A DNA stretch of 64,000 nucleotides from Mangrovibrevibacter kandeliae (GTDB lineage Bacteria > Pseudomonadota > Alphaproteobacteria > Rhizobiales > Rhizobiaceae). The translations under genes and the position numbers were made by a program. The stretch is taken from positions 186,001 to 250,000 of the forward strand of contig NZ_JANIFJ010000001.1 of NCBI RefSeq assembly GCF_024519155.1, given 5' to 3'. The number at the start of each line of letters is the position of its first letter. Positions within the stretch are counted from its first letter, which is position 1. Below the pieces are notes generated by a model that was given only the letters and a program-made list of their open reading frames with translations, was not told the origin of the DNA and made no database searches. Below are positions 1 through 11,330 of this stretch, in pieces.

Positions 1-2389
<2,389 letters not shown>

Positions 2390-2488
2390 CGCGCGACGCC
2401 TGAAGAGGGTCCCGCCGGCCAACGGCGGGACCACGACGTTCTCGACGGCCGCCGGCGACGGTCGCGGCGGCGGTCGCATCGCCCGACG

Positions 2489-3451
2489 GTGGGCATGCCC
2501 GGGGTTCAGCTTTTGACGGTTCTCGACGCACAGTCTCCCCTTGTGACGGACGGCGGACTCGCCGAGCCCGGCGACTATCTCGCGCTCCTGAAGCCGCGGG
2601 TGATGTCGCTGGTCCTGCTGACGGCGATCACCGGCTTCATGCTGGCGCCGGGCTCGATCCATCCCGTCCTCGGCTGCGTCGCGATCCTGTGCATCGCCAT
2701 CGGCGCCGGCGCCTCTGGGGCGCTGAACATGTGGTACGACGCCGATATCGACCGGGTGATGTCGCGCACCCGCAAGCGGCCTGTGGCGGCCGGCCGGGTC
2801 TCGCCGGAGGGTGCGCTCGCCTTCGGCCTGACGCTCGCGACCTTCTCCGTCACGATCCTCGGTCTCGCGGTCAACTGGGTCGCGGCGAGCCTCCTCGCCT
2901 TCACCATCTTCTTCTACGCCGTCATCTACACGATGGGGCTGAAGCGCTCGACGCCGCAGAACATCGTGATCGGCGGCGCCGCGGGTGCCTTCCCGCCGAT
3001 CATCGGCTGGGCCTGCGTCACCGGATCGGTGTCGATGGAGAGCATCGTGCTCTTCATGATCACCTTCCTCTGGACGCCGCCGCACTTCTGGGCGCTCGCG
3101 CTGTTCAAGCGGGGTGACTACGAGGCGGCGGGCATCCCGATGCTGCCGAACGTCGCGGGCGAGGCGGCGACGCGGTTCCAGATCCTGCTCTACGCGGTGA
3201 TCCTGGTGCCGGTCGGGGTCGCGCCCTGGATCCTCGGCTTCGCCGGCCCCGTCTACGGCGTGGCTTCGGTCCTGCTCGGCCTCGAGTTCCTGCGCCAGGC
3301 CTGGGCGACCTACCGGATGGCCGACGCCGATCCGGTGATGCGGCCGGCCAAGCGCCTGTTCGGCTTCTCCATCGTCTATCTCTTCGCGCTCTACGCGCTG
3401 CTCCTCGGCGAAGCCGTCGTCGCCAAGCTCCTGCCGGCGGTCGGTGGCTGA
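2489..3451 (+). CDS. ctaB: Protoheme IX farnesyltransferase (heme o synthase)
   Basis: Adds a farnesyl group to heme b to give heme o, the precursor of the heme a used by the oxidase encoded on either side. UbiA-family membrane prenyltransferase of about 320 aa with some nine helices. The first Asp-rich motif is [27 protein letters not shown] and [11 protein letters not shown] are the other family signatures. The start is either GTG at 2489 or ATG at 2495; no strong ribosome binding site decides between them. A 99-bp spacer separates it from coxA. The stop is closely followed by or overlaps the small coxF-like gene. Confidence 0.96.
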   Translation: MGMPGVQLLTVLDAQSPLVTDGGLAEPGDYLALLKPRVMSLVLLTAITGFMLAPGSIHPVLGCVAILCIAIGAGASGALNMWYDADIDRVMSRTRKRPVAAGRVSPEGALAFGLTLATFSVTILGLAVNWVAASLLAFTIFFYAVIYTMGLKRSTPQNIVIGGAAGAFPPIIGWACVTGSVSMESIVLFMITFLWTPPHFWALALFKRGDYEAAGIPMLPNVAGEAATRFQILLYAVILVPVGVAPWILGFAGPVYGVASVLLGLEFLRQAWATYRMADADPVMRPAKRLFGFSIVYLFALYALLLGEAVVAKLLPAVGG

Positions 3452-3593
3452 GGTGGCCGAGGACCGCATCCGGCTCACGGACCAGCAGCAACGTGCCCGC
3501 CGGCGCCGGTCGCTCGCGATCGGCGTCGCGCTGGCGGCGCTGGTGATCCTGTTCTACGTCATCACGCTGGCCAAGCTGGCGGTGCCGAAATGA
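3444..3593 (+). CDS. coxF: Small CoxF-like single-helix protein
   Basis: A 46-49 aa protein too short for usual gene finders. It starts at GTG 3444 (overlapping the ctaB end) or GTG 3453 and stops at 3591-3593, overlapping the ctaG start by ATGA. A charged N-terminus ([15 protein letters not shown]) precedes one hydrophobic helix ([19 protein letters not shown]) and a short KLAVPK tail. Its position between ctaB and ctaG and this layout match the small CoxF proteins annotated in rhizobial cox clusters, whose function is not well defined. Translation is probably coupled to both neighbours. Identification rests on position and architecture; the reading frame itself is clear. Confidence 0.8.
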   Translation: MAEVAEDRIRLTDQQQRARRRRSLAIGVALAALVILFYVITLAKLAVPK

Positions 3594-4207
3594 CCGAAGA
3601 CCCGACTCCGCGCCGGACGAACGCTGGCGGCGATCGCCTCGGCGTCGTCATCGCCACGATCTGCGCCGGCCTTGCCGTCGGCATGGTCGGCGCCGCGTAC
3701 GCCGCGGTGCCCCTCTACCAGATGTTCTGTCAGGCGACCGGCTATGGCGGCACGACGCAGCGGGTGGAGCACGTGTCGACGCGCGTGTCCGATCGCACCG
3801 TCACCGTGCGCTTCGACTCCAATGCGGCGCCCGGCGTGCCCTGGACGTTCCGGCCGACCGAACGGGAGGTCAAGGTCAAGCTCGGCGAGACGCGCCAGAC
3901 CGCCTACTGGGTGAAGAACCTCTCCGACAAGCGGATCACCGCGCGCGCCACCTACAACGTCACGCCCGAGCTCGCCGGCAGCTACTTCAACAAGATCGCC
4001 TGCTTCTGCTTCACCGACCAGACGCTGGAGCCCGGCGAGGAAAAGGAGATGCCGATCGTCTTCTTCGTCGACCCGGACATGGTGAAGGAGCCGGAGCTGA
4101 CGACGGCGCCGCCGATCACCCTGTCCTACACGTTTTTCACCGTCGCTTCGGAAGACGTGGCGGAGGCTCCGGCGAAGGACGGTGCGAAGGCGGGCAGCAA
4201 GTTGTGA
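3590..4207 (+). CDS. ctaG: Cytochrome c oxidase assembly protein CtaG (Cox11 family)
   Basis: Membrane-anchored copper chaperone that delivers copper to CuB of subunit I. The 205-residue protein has an N-terminal helix (about residues 16-38, ending AAVPLYQMFCQATGYGG) and a periplasmic immunoglobulin-like domain. The copper-binding pair is the Cys-x-Cys of KIACFCF near residue 142, followed by the family motif EPGEEKEMPIVFFVDP. Length matches the Cox11 family. The start ATG overlaps the coxF stop by 4 bp. The C-terminal AEAPAKDGAKAGSKL tail is low-complexity. Confidence 0.96.
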   Translation: MTEDPTPRRTNAGGDRLGVVIATICAGLAVGMVGAAYAAVPLYQMFCQATGYGGTTQRVEHVSTRVSDRTVTVRFDSNAAPGVPWTFRPTEREVKVKLGETRQTAYWVKNLSDKRITARATYNVTPELAGSYFNKIACFCFTDQTLEPGEEKEMPIVFFVDPDMVKEPELTTAPPITLSYTFFTVASEDVAEAPAKDGAKAGSKL

Positions 4208-4322
4208 CGACTGGGGAGCCGGCCGGCGACAGGTGGCGCCGGGCGGGGTAGGAAACTGGAGCTTGCCGGCGATCTCGTATATGGGAAGATCGGCTGGACG
4301 AGAGGGAAGAGCGGTAGCGCAC

Positions 4323-5201
4323 ATGGCCGACACGCACGCCAAACATCACGATTACCACATCGTCGACCCCAGCCCGTGGCCGCTGGTCGGCTCCGTCGGC
4401 GCCTTCATCATGTTCTTCGGCCTCGTCGGGTTGATGCGCTACTCGAACGGCGGCCAGTTCGTCGTCTTCGGCGCCGATCTCGCCACGCCCTGGATCTTCG
4501 TCGCCGGCCTCGTGATCGTGCTCTACACGATGTACGCCTGGTGGGCGGACATGGTGCGCGAGAGCCTGCACGGCATCCACACCAAGGTGGTGTCGCTGTC
4601 GCTTCGCTACGGCATGATCATGTTCATCGCCTCCGAGGTGATGTTCTTCGTGGCGTGGTTCTGGGCCTTCTTCGACGCCTCGCTGTATCCCAACGAGGCG
4701 GTGCAGGCCGCCCGCACCAACGTGCTCGGCGGGCAGTGGCCGCCGGCCGGCATCGAGGTGCTCGATCCGCTGCACCTGCCGCTGTTCAACACGATCACGC
4801 TGCTCCTGTCGGGCACCACGGTCACCTGGGCGCACCACGCGCTGATCCATGGCGACCGCCGCGGTCTGATCCAGGGTCTTGCGCTGACGGTGGTCCTCGG
4901 CCTGATCTTCAGCTACGTGCAGTACTTCGAGTATGCGCACGCACCCTTCGCCTTCTCCGGCTCGATCTACGGCGCGACCTTCTTCATGGCGACCGGCTTC
5001 CACGGCGCGCACGTGATCATCGGCACGATCTTCCTGATCGTCTGCCTGATCCGCGCAGTGTCCGGCCAGTTCACCCCGACGAAGCATTTCGGCTTCGAGG
5101 CCGCGGCCTGGTACTGGCACTTCGTCGACGTCGTCTGGCTGTTCCTGTTCTTCTGCATCTACGTGTGGGGCGGCTGGGGCGGCGTCATCCATCAGGGCTG
5201 A
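4323..5201 (+). CDS. coxC: Cytochrome c oxidase subunit III
   Basis: Third core subunit of the aa3 oxidase, 292 aa with seven helices; it stabilises the core and proton uptake by subunit I. The chosen start is ATG 4323 (MADTHAKHHDYHIVDPSPWP), the usual subunit III beginning. The frame is open upstream to 4182, but those 47 codons look non-coding. Family signatures are WADMVRES, RYGMIMFIASEVMFF with the conserved Glu, and FGFEAAAWYWHFVDVVWL near the C-terminus. A clear rho-independent terminator follows 24 bp after the stop, closing the coxB-coxC unit. Confidence 0.97.
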   Translation: MADTHAKHHDYHIVDPSPWPLVGSVGAFIMFFGLVGLMRYSNGGQFVVFGADLATPWIFVAGLVIVLYTMYAWWADMVRESLHGIHTKVVSLSLRYGMIMFIASEVMFFVAWFWAFFDASLYPNEAVQAARTNVLGGQWPPAGIEVLDPLHLPLFNTITLLLSGTTVTWAHHALIHGDRRGLIQGLALTVVLGLIFSYVQYFEYAHAPFAFSGSIYGATFFMATGFHGAHVIIGTIFLIVCLIRAVSGQFTPTKHFGFEAAAWYWHFVDVVWLFLFFCIYVWGGWGGVIHQG

Positions 5202-5225
5202 GGCCGAGGTCCGACCCGGGTCTGC

Positions 5226-5258
5226 AAAGGGCGGCGCGTCGAGCGGCCGCCCTTTTGC
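5226..5258 (+). terminator. Rho-independent terminator after coxC
   Basis: A perfect 10-bp stem, AAAGGGCGGC (5226-5235) with GCCGCCCTTT (5246-5255), has a 10-nt loop and runs into TTTTGCTTT. It lies just after the coxC stop, so it should end the oxidase transcript; the A/T ends make it partly bidirectional. Confidence 0.85.
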
Positions 5259-5344
5259 TTTGGCGAGGGAGCGCCACTTGAAGCGGGTGGGGAGCGGCCT
5301 CAACCGGTCTCCTCACAGGCAGGCCTGCGCGCAGGGAGAACCCG

Positions 5345-5737
5345 ATGAGCCACGACGACTCGATGTATCCGCAGGTGGAGCCGATCCGCGCCGGGCTCGC
5401 GGGGCGCTGCCCGCGCTGCGGCCGGGGCCCCCTGTTCAAGGGCCTCCTGTCGCTGGCGCCCGAATGCAGCGCGTGCGGGCTCGACTATTCCTTCATCGAC
5501 GCGGGCGACGGACCGGCGGTCTTCGTGATCCTCTTTGCCGGGATCATCGTGACCGGAATGGCGCTGTGGGTCGAGGTGACCTGGAGTCCTCCGGTCTGGG
5601 TCCACGCCATGCTCTGGCTGCCCGTCACGCTTCTCCTCTGTCTGCCGATGCTGCGCATGCTGAAGGGGGTTCTGATCACGCTGCAATACAGCAACCGCGC
5701 CGGCCAGGGCCGCCTCGACCATGACCGGAAAGACTGA
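5345..5737 (+). CDS. DUF983 family membrane protein
   Basis: 130 aa protein of the DUF983 family, commonly found beside surf1 and cox genes in alphaproteobacteria; its molecular role is unknown. The N-terminus has two zinc-ribbon Cys pairs (CPRCGRG near residue 23 and CSACGLDY near residue 41). Two hydrophobic helices follow (about residues 60-80 and 85-105). The GDGPAVFVILFAG motif is typical of the family. The start ATG follows AGGGAGAACCCG. The 3' end overlaps the surf1 start by 17 bp, so the two are probably translated from one message. Confidence 0.9.
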   Translation: MSHDDSMYPQVEPIRAGLAGRCPRCGRGPLFKGLLSLAPECSACGLDYSFIDAGDGPAVFVILFAGIIVTGMALWVEVTWSPPVWVHAMLWLPVTLLLCLPMLRMLKGVLITLQYSNRAGQGRLDHDRKD

Positions 5738-6503
5738 GCCGCTGCCGCACGCGACAGGTCCTGCACTGCCGGCGGGGCGCCGCGTCGGCTGGATCGGCAT
5801 CGCCGCCGGGCTCGTCGGCATTGCGATCCTGTGCGGCCTCGGCAGCTGGCAGATCCAGCGCCTGCACTGGAAGGAGGCGCTGCTCGCCACCATCGACCAG
5901 CGCATCCACGCGACGCCTGAGAGCCTCGACGCCGTGGCCGCGCGGGCTGCGGCCAGTGACGATGTGGATTACCGGCCGGTGACGATGCAGGGCCAGTACC
6001 TCAACGCCTATGAGCGCTACTTCCTCGCGACCTATGACGGTGATGCCGGCTGGAACGTCTACACGCCCTTCCTGACCGACGACGAGCGGCTGGTCTTCGT
6101 CAACCGGGGGTTCGTGCCCTACGCCCTGCGGGATCCGTCCCGTCGCCCGGACAGCCAGATCGAGGGCGAGACGGTCGTCACGGGGCTCGCCCGCAGCGCG
6201 CCGACGCAGAAGCCCGACTGGTTCCTGCCGGACAACGACACGGCGGAAGGGACATTCTTCTGGCGCAGCGTCGGTGAGATGGCGAAGGGCGTCGAGGTGT
6301 CGGCTGCCGCGCAGATCCTGCCCTTCACGGTGGACACCGCCCTCGGCTCCGATCCGAAGCGCCTGCCGATCGGCGGCCAGACCATCATCGACCTGCCGAA
6401 CGACCACCTGCAATACGCCATCACATGGTACGGGCTCGCGCTCGGCCTCGCCGGCGTCCTCATCGCGGTGTGGATCAAGCGCCGCCGGGCTAGCGCGCCT
6501 TGA
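5721..6503 (+). CDS. surf1: SURF1 family cytochrome oxidase biogenesis protein
   Basis: Assembly factor for heme-copper oxidases; bacterial Surf1 has been linked to insertion of heme a into subunit I. The 260 aa protein has the expected hairpin layout: a first helix (about residues 22-42) leading into the signature [16 protein letters not shown], a periplasmic domain with VFVNRGFVP, and a closing helix ([17 protein letters not shown]). Its start lies inside the DUF983 gene. The 3' end overlaps the longest possible ispH frame, but the likely ispH start is further down. Confidence 0.95.
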   Translation: MTGKTEPLPHATGPALPAGRRVGWIGIAAGLVGIAILCGLGSWQIQRLHWKEALLATIDQRIHATPESLDAVAARAAASDDVDYRPVTMQGQYLNAYERYFLATYDGDAGWNVYTPFLTDDERLVFVNRGFVPYALRDPSRRPDSQIEGETVVTGLARSAPTQKPDWFLPDNDTAEGTFFWRSVGEMAKGVEVSAAAQILPFTVDTALGSDPKRLPIGGQTIIDLPNDHLQYAITWYGLALGLAGVLIAVWIKRRRASAP

Positions 6504-6556
6504 CACGAGGCGCCGCCATTCCTTCATTGCGCGCGACAGAGATCCGGGAGGCCGAC

Positions 6557-7561
6557 TTGGCCGAAGCATCCGACAAGCCGAAGTTGACGTTGCGCCTGTG
6601 CGAGCCGCGCGGCTTCTGCGCCGGCGTCGACCGAGCCATCCAGATCGTCGTGCTGGCGCTGAAGAAGTACGGCGCGCCGGTCTATGTCCGCCACGAGATC
6701 GTGCACAACCGCTATGTCGTGGACGGCCTGCGCGACATGGGCGCGATCTTCGTCGAGGAACTGGGCGACGTGCCGGACGACGGCCAGCCGGTGGTGTTCT
6801 CTGCACATGGCGTGCCGAAGTCGGTGCCGGCCGAGGCGCAGGCCCGCGATCTCCTCTATCTCGACGCGACCTGTCCGCTGGTCTCCAAGGTGCACAAGCA
6901 GGCGATGCTGCACGTCAAGCGCGGCCGCCACGTCGTCCTCGTCGGCCACCGGGGTCATCCGGAGGTGATCGGGACGATGGGGCAGCTGCCGCCGGGATCG
7001 GTCACGCTGGTCGAGAGCGAGGACGACGTCGTGCGGCTGACGCCCGCCGATCCCGAGGCGCTCGGCTTCGTCACCCAGACCACGCTGTCGGTGGACGATA
7101 CGGTCGGCATCGTCGCGGCGCTGCAGGCGAAGTTCCCGGCGCTTCAGGCGCCGTCCTCCGAATCGATCTGCTATGCCACGACCAACCGCCAGGAGGCGGT
7201 GAAGGCGGCGGCTTCGGGCGCCGATCTGTTCCTCATCGTCGGCGCGCCGAACTCGTCGAATTCGCGCCGCCTCGTCGAGGTGGCAGAGCGGGCGGGCGCG
7301 CTCGTCGGCCGGCTGGTCGAGGGCGTGGCCGAGATCCCCTGGGCGATCCTCGGCGACGGCGCGACGGTCGCCATCTCCGCCGGCGCCTCGGCGCCGGAGA
7401 TCCTCGTCGACGCGATCATCGCCGCCTTTCGCGAGCGATTCGAGGTGCGGCTCGAGCTCGTGCAGACGGCGGAGGAGAACGAGAACTTTCCGGTGATGCG
7501 CAGCTTGCGCGACACGCCGCTCCTCGGCGAAGACATGGCCTTCGTGAACGGGCGCGGCTGA
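6557..7561 (+). CDS. ispH: 4-hydroxy-3-methylbut-2-enyl diphosphate reductase (IspH/LytB)
   Basis: Last enzyme of the MEP isoprenoid pathway; a [4Fe-4S] protein that reduces HMBPP to IPP and DMAPP. The three cluster cysteines are visible in [26 protein letters not shown] and [10 protein letters not shown]. Substrate-binding His residues occur in RHEIVHN and [10 protein letters not shown]. The start is taken as TTG 6557 ([10 protein letters not shown], 334 aa) because GGGAG lies 6 bp upstream; the frame stays open to TTG 6500 without a good ribosome binding site. It sits after surf1 and before thrB, a common rhizobial arrangement. Confidence 0.96.
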   Translation: MAEASDKPKLTLRLCEPRGFCAGVDRAIQIVVLALKKYGAPVYVRHEIVHNRYVVDGLRDMGAIFVEELGDVPDDGQPVVFSAHGVPKSVPAEAQARDLLYLDATCPLVSKVHKQAMLHVKRGRHVVLVGHRGHPEVIGTMGQLPPGSVTLVESEDDVVRLTPADPEALGFVTQTTLSVDDTVGIVAALQAKFPALQAPSSESICYATTNRQEAVKAAASGADLFLIVGAPNSSNSRRLVEVAERAGALVGRLVEGVAEIPWAILGDGATVAISAGASAPEILVDAIIAAFRERFEVRLELVQTAEENENFPVMRSLRDTPLLGEDMAFVNGRG

Positions 7562-7625
7562 CGCGCCGCAACGAACGGCCAGCAAGGACAGCGCGATGAC
7601 GACGATGCCGCGGAGCAGGGGCTGA

Positions 7626-8606
7626 ATGGCGGTCTACACCGACGTGACCGAGCCGCAGCTCGCCGGCTTCCTCGCCGACTACGATCTCGGCCAGCTGCTC
7701 AGCTACAAGGGCATCGCCGAAGGCGTGGAGAACTCGAACTTCCTGCTGCGCACCTCGGCCGGCAGCTTCATCCTGACGCTGTACGAGAAGCGGGTCGAGC
7801 GCGGCGACCTGCCGTTCTTCCTCGGCCTGATGCAGCACCTCAACGCACGCGGTCTGTCCTGTCCGCTGCCCGTGGCGATGCGCGGCGGCGAGACGCTCGG
7901 CGAACTCGCCGGCCGCCCGGCTGCCGTCTTCACCTTTCTCGAGGGCATGTGGACCCGCCGTCCCGGCGCCGAGGACTGTCGTGCCGTCGGCGGCGCGATG
8001 GCACGGATGCATCGCGCCGGTGCCGACTTCGCCATGACGCGGCCGAACGCGCTCTCGGTCGACGCGTGGCGCCCCCTCTTCGAGGGATCCCGGCCGAAGG
8101 CCGACACGGTCGAGGCGGGTCTCGTCGCGGAGATCGACGCGGAACTCGCCATCCTCGAGGCCGGCTGGCCGACCGAGCTGCCGACGGGCGTCATCCATGC
8201 CGACCTCTTCCCCGACAACGTCTTCTTCCTCTCAGGCGATCTGTCCGGCCTCATCGACTTCTACTTCGCCTGCAACGACATCCTCGCTTACGATCTCGCC
8301 ATTGCCCTTTGCGCGTGGTGCTTCGAGCCCGATGGCGCCTACAACCTCACCAAGGGCCGCGCGCTGATCGAGGGCTATCGTGCCGTGCGGCCGCTTTCGG
8401 CCTCCGAGATCGCCGCGCTGCCGATGCTTGCCCGCGGGGCGTCGATGCGGTTCCTGCTGACGCGGCTCTACGACTGGCTGCACGTGCCGGACGGCACCTT
8501 CGTCACCAAGAAGGATCCGCGGGAGTATCTGCGCAAGCTGCGCTTCCACCGGGCGATCATATCGCCCGCCGAATACGGTATCGATGGCGTCGAGGGGGCG
8601 GCATGA
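7626..8606 (+). CDS. thrB: Homoserine kinase (ThrB, choline/APH-kinase fold)
   Basis: Phosphorylates L-homoserine, the step before threonine synthase (thrC, at 16209-17618). This is the ThrB2 form with the aminoglycoside-phosphotransferase fold rather than the GHMP-kinase fold. The N-terminal signature [22 protein letters not shown] is recognisable, as are [13 protein letters not shown] (nucleotide loop), [13 protein letters not shown] (catalytic loop with Asp and Asn) and [18 protein letters not shown] (metal-binding Asp). At 326 aa it is full length. AGGGGC lies 5 bp before the start. The stop overlaps the rnhA start by 4 bp. Confidence 0.96.
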   Translation: MAVYTDVTEPQLAGFLADYDLGQLLSYKGIAEGVENSNFLLRTSAGSFILTLYEKRVERGDLPFFLGLMQHLNARGLSCPLPVAMRGGETLGELAGRPAAVFTFLEGMWTRRPGAEDCRAVGGAMARMHRAGADFAMTRPNALSVDAWRPLFEGSRPKADTVEAGLVAEIDAELAILEAGWPTELPTGVIHADLFPDNVFFLSGDLSGLIDFYFACNDILAYDLAIALCAWCFEPDGAYNLTKGRALIEGYRAVRPLSASEIAALPMLARGASMRFLLTRLYDWLHVPDGTFVTKKDPREYLRKLRFHRAIISPAEYGIDGVEGAA

Positions 8607-9088
8607 GTGCGCTTGACGAGCCCGGCAAGCGGGTCGAGATCTACACCGACGGCGCCTGCTCGGGAAATCCCGGCCCGGGCGGCTGGGGCGCGATCCTGCG
8701 CTTCGACGGCCAGCAGAAGGAGATCTCCGGCGGGGAGGCGGTGACCACCAACAACCGGATGGAGCTGACCGCCGCGATCGAGGCGCTGACGATGCTGAAG
8801 CGCGCCTGCGCGGTCGATCTCCACTCCGACTCGCAGTATCTGCGCGACGGCATCACCAAGTGGATCCACGGCTGGAAGAAGAACGGCTGGAAGACGGCCG
8901 ACAAGAAGCCTGTGAAGAACGCCGAACTGTGGCAGGCGCTGGACGCCCAGCGCCAACGCCACGACGTCGCGTTTCGCTGGGTTCGCGGCCATGCCGGCCA
9001 TGACATGAACGAGCGCGCGGACGAACTCGCCCGCGCCGGCATGGCGCCGTTCAAGCCGAAGCGCGGCGGGATGCCCGCCACGCGCTGA
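8603..9088 (+). CDS. rnhA: Ribonuclease HI
   Basis: Degrades the RNA strand of RNA:DNA hybrids. The catalytic acids are all visible: Asp in [14 protein letters not shown], Glu in [13 protein letters not shown], Asp in LHSDSQYL and Asp in NERADELAR. The basic handle region ([20 protein letters not shown]) is present, as in the Escherichia coli enzyme. The protein is 161 aa. The start ATG 8603 overlaps the thrB stop (ATGA). The last 15 residues ([12 protein letters not shown]) are a basic tail. Confidence 0.97.
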   Translation: MSALDEPGKRVEIYTDGACSGNPGPGGWGAILRFDGQQKEISGGEAVTTNNRMELTAAIEALTMLKRACAVDLHSDSQYLRDGITKWIHGWKKNGWKTADKKPVKNAELWQALDAQRQRHDVAFRWVRGHAGHDMNERADELARAGMAPFKPKRGGMPATR

Positions 9089-9094
9089 CGGCCT

Positions 9095-9580
9095 TCAGAG
9101 GCTGGCGAGCAGCGCGTCGGCGCCGGAGGCGTCGACCTGCCCGGGCGAATCCTCGACGTTGAGCGCCTTCACCGTACCGTCCTCGACCAGCATCGAGTAA
9201 CGCTTGGAGCGCAGACCCATGCCGGCGACCGAGAGGTCGGCGTCGAGGCCGAGCGCCTTGGTGAACTCGCCGTTGCCGTCCGACAGGAACAGGATCTTGC
9301 CGTCCGCGTCCGTCGACTTCTCCCAGGCGTTCATCACATGCACGTCGTTGACGGCGACGACGGCGATCGTCTCGACGCCCTTGGCGCGCAGCGCATCGGC
9401 CTGCGCGATGTAGCCGGGCAGGTGGTTCATCGAGCAGGTGGGGGTGAAGGCGCCGGGTACGCCGATCAGGACGACGCGCTTGCCGGCGAAGATCTCGTCG
9501 GTCGACAGGTTGGTCGGGCCATCGGCCGTCTTCGTCTTCAAGGTGGCGTTCGGGATCTTGTCGCCGACGGTGATGGTCAT
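9095..9580 (-). CDS. Peroxiredoxin, Prx5/redoxin type
   Basis: Thiol peroxidase of the atypical Prx5 class, 161 aa. The peroxidatic cysteine is Cys49 in PGAFTPTCSMNHLPGY, matching the P-x3-T-x2-C motif. VNDVHVMNAWEKS and the conserved Arg in GLRSKRYSMLVEDG complete the active site. It has no fused glutaredoxin domain. It is read convergently with rnhA, with only 6 bp between the stops. Members of this group are usually annotated as thioredoxin- or glutathione-dependent; the sequence does not decide the reductant. Confidence 0.93.
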   Translation of the reverse strand: MTITVGDKIPNATLKTKTADGPTNLSTDEIFAGKRVVLIGVPGAFTPTCSMNHLPGYIAQADALRAKGVETIAVVAVNDVHVMNAWEKSTDADGKILFLSDGNGEFTKALGLDADLSVAGMGLRSKRYSMLVEDGTVKALNVEDSPGQVDASGADALLASL

Positions 9581-9663
9581 CTGAAGCCTTCCTCACGTTG
9601 CCGCCGGTCACTGCATGCGCGGCGTCGCGCGGGAGACTAGGCGGGCGGCGCGAAATGTCGAGA

Positions 9664-10494
9664 TCAGTCCGCCTCCGGCGTAGCGGCGAGCTCGCGGGCT
9701 TCCCAGGCGGCATCGCCGCGCGTGAGGACGATGTCGAGCGCGAGCTTGTCCGGATCAGCCTTTCGCGGCGCCTGCAGCACAGGCACGGTGAAGACGAGCC
9801 GCCCTCCTTCGGCCCGCGCCACGCTCCGGGGGGCACCGAAATACCAGCCGCCCGTTGCCGCGACGAAGAGATCGGGCTCGCCGTTCCCGTTCGGAAGAGC
9901 CGTCGTGATATCGACGGACTGTGCGTCAGCGGCGAGCTGGGCGCCGAGGATCCCGACGTCCGCCGTGCTCGCCTGAGGCAGGCCGTCGAAGGCGGCGGCG
10001 ATGCGGGAGACGTTGCCGTCGCCGAGCCGTGCGGCGAGGCTGGCGCTGACCGGAATGCAGATCTCGCGGCAGACGCCGAGCGTGACGTTGATCGCAAGCA
10101 CGGCGTCGAGCGCGTCCGCCTTGGCGCTGTAGTCGAGCGCGATGCCGACCGTTCCGGTGTAGCCGTTCGACTGGCCGTAGCCGTCGTCGCTGCGGTGCGG
10201 CGCGGGAAAGCGCATCTGCGAGAGCGTGACGGCGCCGCTGGGTGGAACGTCCAGGGTCGGCGGAACGCCGGAGTCGCCCGGATCAATCCAGTAGGTCTTC
10301 CAGCCGGGGGCGAGCTCGATCGTCAGCGCGGCGCGGCCGCTGCCGTCTTTCGCAGGCGCACCAGCATCGAGATGCAGGGCGACGTGCTCGTCCTCGTAGG
10401 AGGCGGCAGCGCCCTTGGCCGCCGCCGAGGCGCAGGCGAGCCATGCCGACGCAATGAGGAGGAGCCAGGCTGTCCCGTTCCGCATGTCCGCCAT
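9664..10494 (-). CDS. Secreted DsbD N-terminal-like (c-DsbD/thiol interchange) protein
   Basis: 276 aa protein with a signal peptide (MADMRNGTAWLLLIASAWLACASAAA) and one domain resembling the N-terminal periplasmic domain of DsbD. That domain in DsbD passes electrons from the membrane to periplasmic thiols. Visible landmarks are APGWKTYWIDPGDSGVPP, RFPAPHRSDDGYGQSNGY and VTLGVCREICIPVSASL, whose Cys-x3-Cys pair corresponds to the redox cysteines of the DsbD alpha domain. The membrane and thioredoxin-like domains are missing, so it works alone or with a partner elsewhere. The start ATG 10494 follows GGAG; the frame extends upstream without coding character. Confidence 0.8.
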   Translation of the reverse strand: MADMRNGTAWLLLIASAWLACASAAAKGAAASYEDEHVALHLDAGAPAKDGSGRAALTIELAPGWKTYWIDPGDSGVPPTLDVPPSGAVTLSQMRFPAPHRSDDGYGQSNGYTGTVGIALDYSAKADALDAVLAINVTLGVCREICIPVSASLAARLGDGNVSRIAAAFDGLPQASTADVGILGAQLAADAQSVDITTALPNGNGEPDLFVAATGGWYFGAPRSVARAEGGRLVFTVPVLQAPRKADPDKLALDIVLTRGDAAWEARELAATPEAD

Positions 10495-10682
10495 CGCCTC
10501 GCTCCGCCGTGCCCGATCCACCCGTTGCCTTCTGTCGTGACCTAGACGCCGCCTCTCCAGCAAGCCAGTCACCATCGCGAGAAACGTGATTTCCCTCGCA
10601 GGTGCGTTATGATCAGACTGGGCTTCAGGCCGAGGGCCGCCGGCCCGGCCGTGCAATCGCGTGCGAGAGGTCCTATCTGCGG

Positions 10683-11291
10683 ATGATGGATCTACATTTA
10701 GCCGACGCCGACGACGAAGTGCCGTCGCTGGAAGGTCACTTCCTGATCGCCATGCCCGGCATGGAGGACGAACGCTTCGCCCGCAGCGTCGTCTACATCT
10801 GCGCGCACTCGCCCAACGGGGCGATGGGCTTCGTCATCAACAAGTCGCAGCCCATGAGCTTCGCCGCGCTGCTGACCCAGCTCGGTATCGTAGAGAGCGA
10901 GGACGACATCCGCCTGCCGGGCCACGGCCGCGAGATCTCCGTCTGCGCGGGCGGACCGGTCGAGAAGGGGCGGGGCTTCGTGCTGCACTCGAGCGACTAC
11001 GATTCCGAGTCCACCGTGGCGGTGGACGAGGCGATCGCGCTGACGCCGACGCTGGACATACTCAAGGCGATCTCGGAAGGGATCGGGCCGCGGGTCGCGA
11101 TGATGGCGCTCGGCTATGCCGGCTGGGGCGAGGGGCAGCTCGAGGCCGAGATCGCGGCCAATGGCTGGCTGACCTGCAAGGCCGACCAGACGATCATCTT
11201 CGACGCCGATCTCGACACCAAGTACAATCGGGCGCTGGCGCTGCTCGGCGTTGACCCGACCTTCCTGACGGCGGACGCCGGCCACGCCTGA
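10683..11291 (+). CDS. yqgE: YqgE/AlgH family protein (DUF179)
   Basis: 202 aa member of the widely conserved YqgE/AlgH family, of unclear function. Family landmarks are GHFLIAMPGMEDERFARSVV, CAHSPNGAMGFVINK, GGPVEKGRGFVLH and MMALGYAGWGEGQLEAEI. Two adjacent ATGs (10683 and 10686) are candidate starts; no strong ribosome binding site chooses between them, and the frame is open up to 10602. It is divergent from the DsbD-like gene across a 188-bp gap that should hold promoters for both. Confidence 0.93.
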   Translation: MMDLHLADADDEVPSLEGHFLIAMPGMEDERFARSVVYICAHSPNGAMGFVINKSQPMSFAALLTQLGIVESEDDIRLPGHGREISVCAGGPVEKGRGFVLHSSDYDSESTVAVDEAIALTPTLDILKAISEGIGPRVAMMALGYAGWGEGQLEAEIAANGWLTCKADQTIIFDADLDTKYNRALALLGVDPTFLTADAGHA

Positions 11292-11330
11292 TCCCGTTGG
11301 GGCGGCGGACCACCGGTCCCTGTCCACGCG

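Noticed and set aside
4182-4322. 47-residue N-terminal extension of subunit III
   Set aside because: The sequence has no family similarity and overlaps the ctaG end; MADTHAKHH is the normal beginning.
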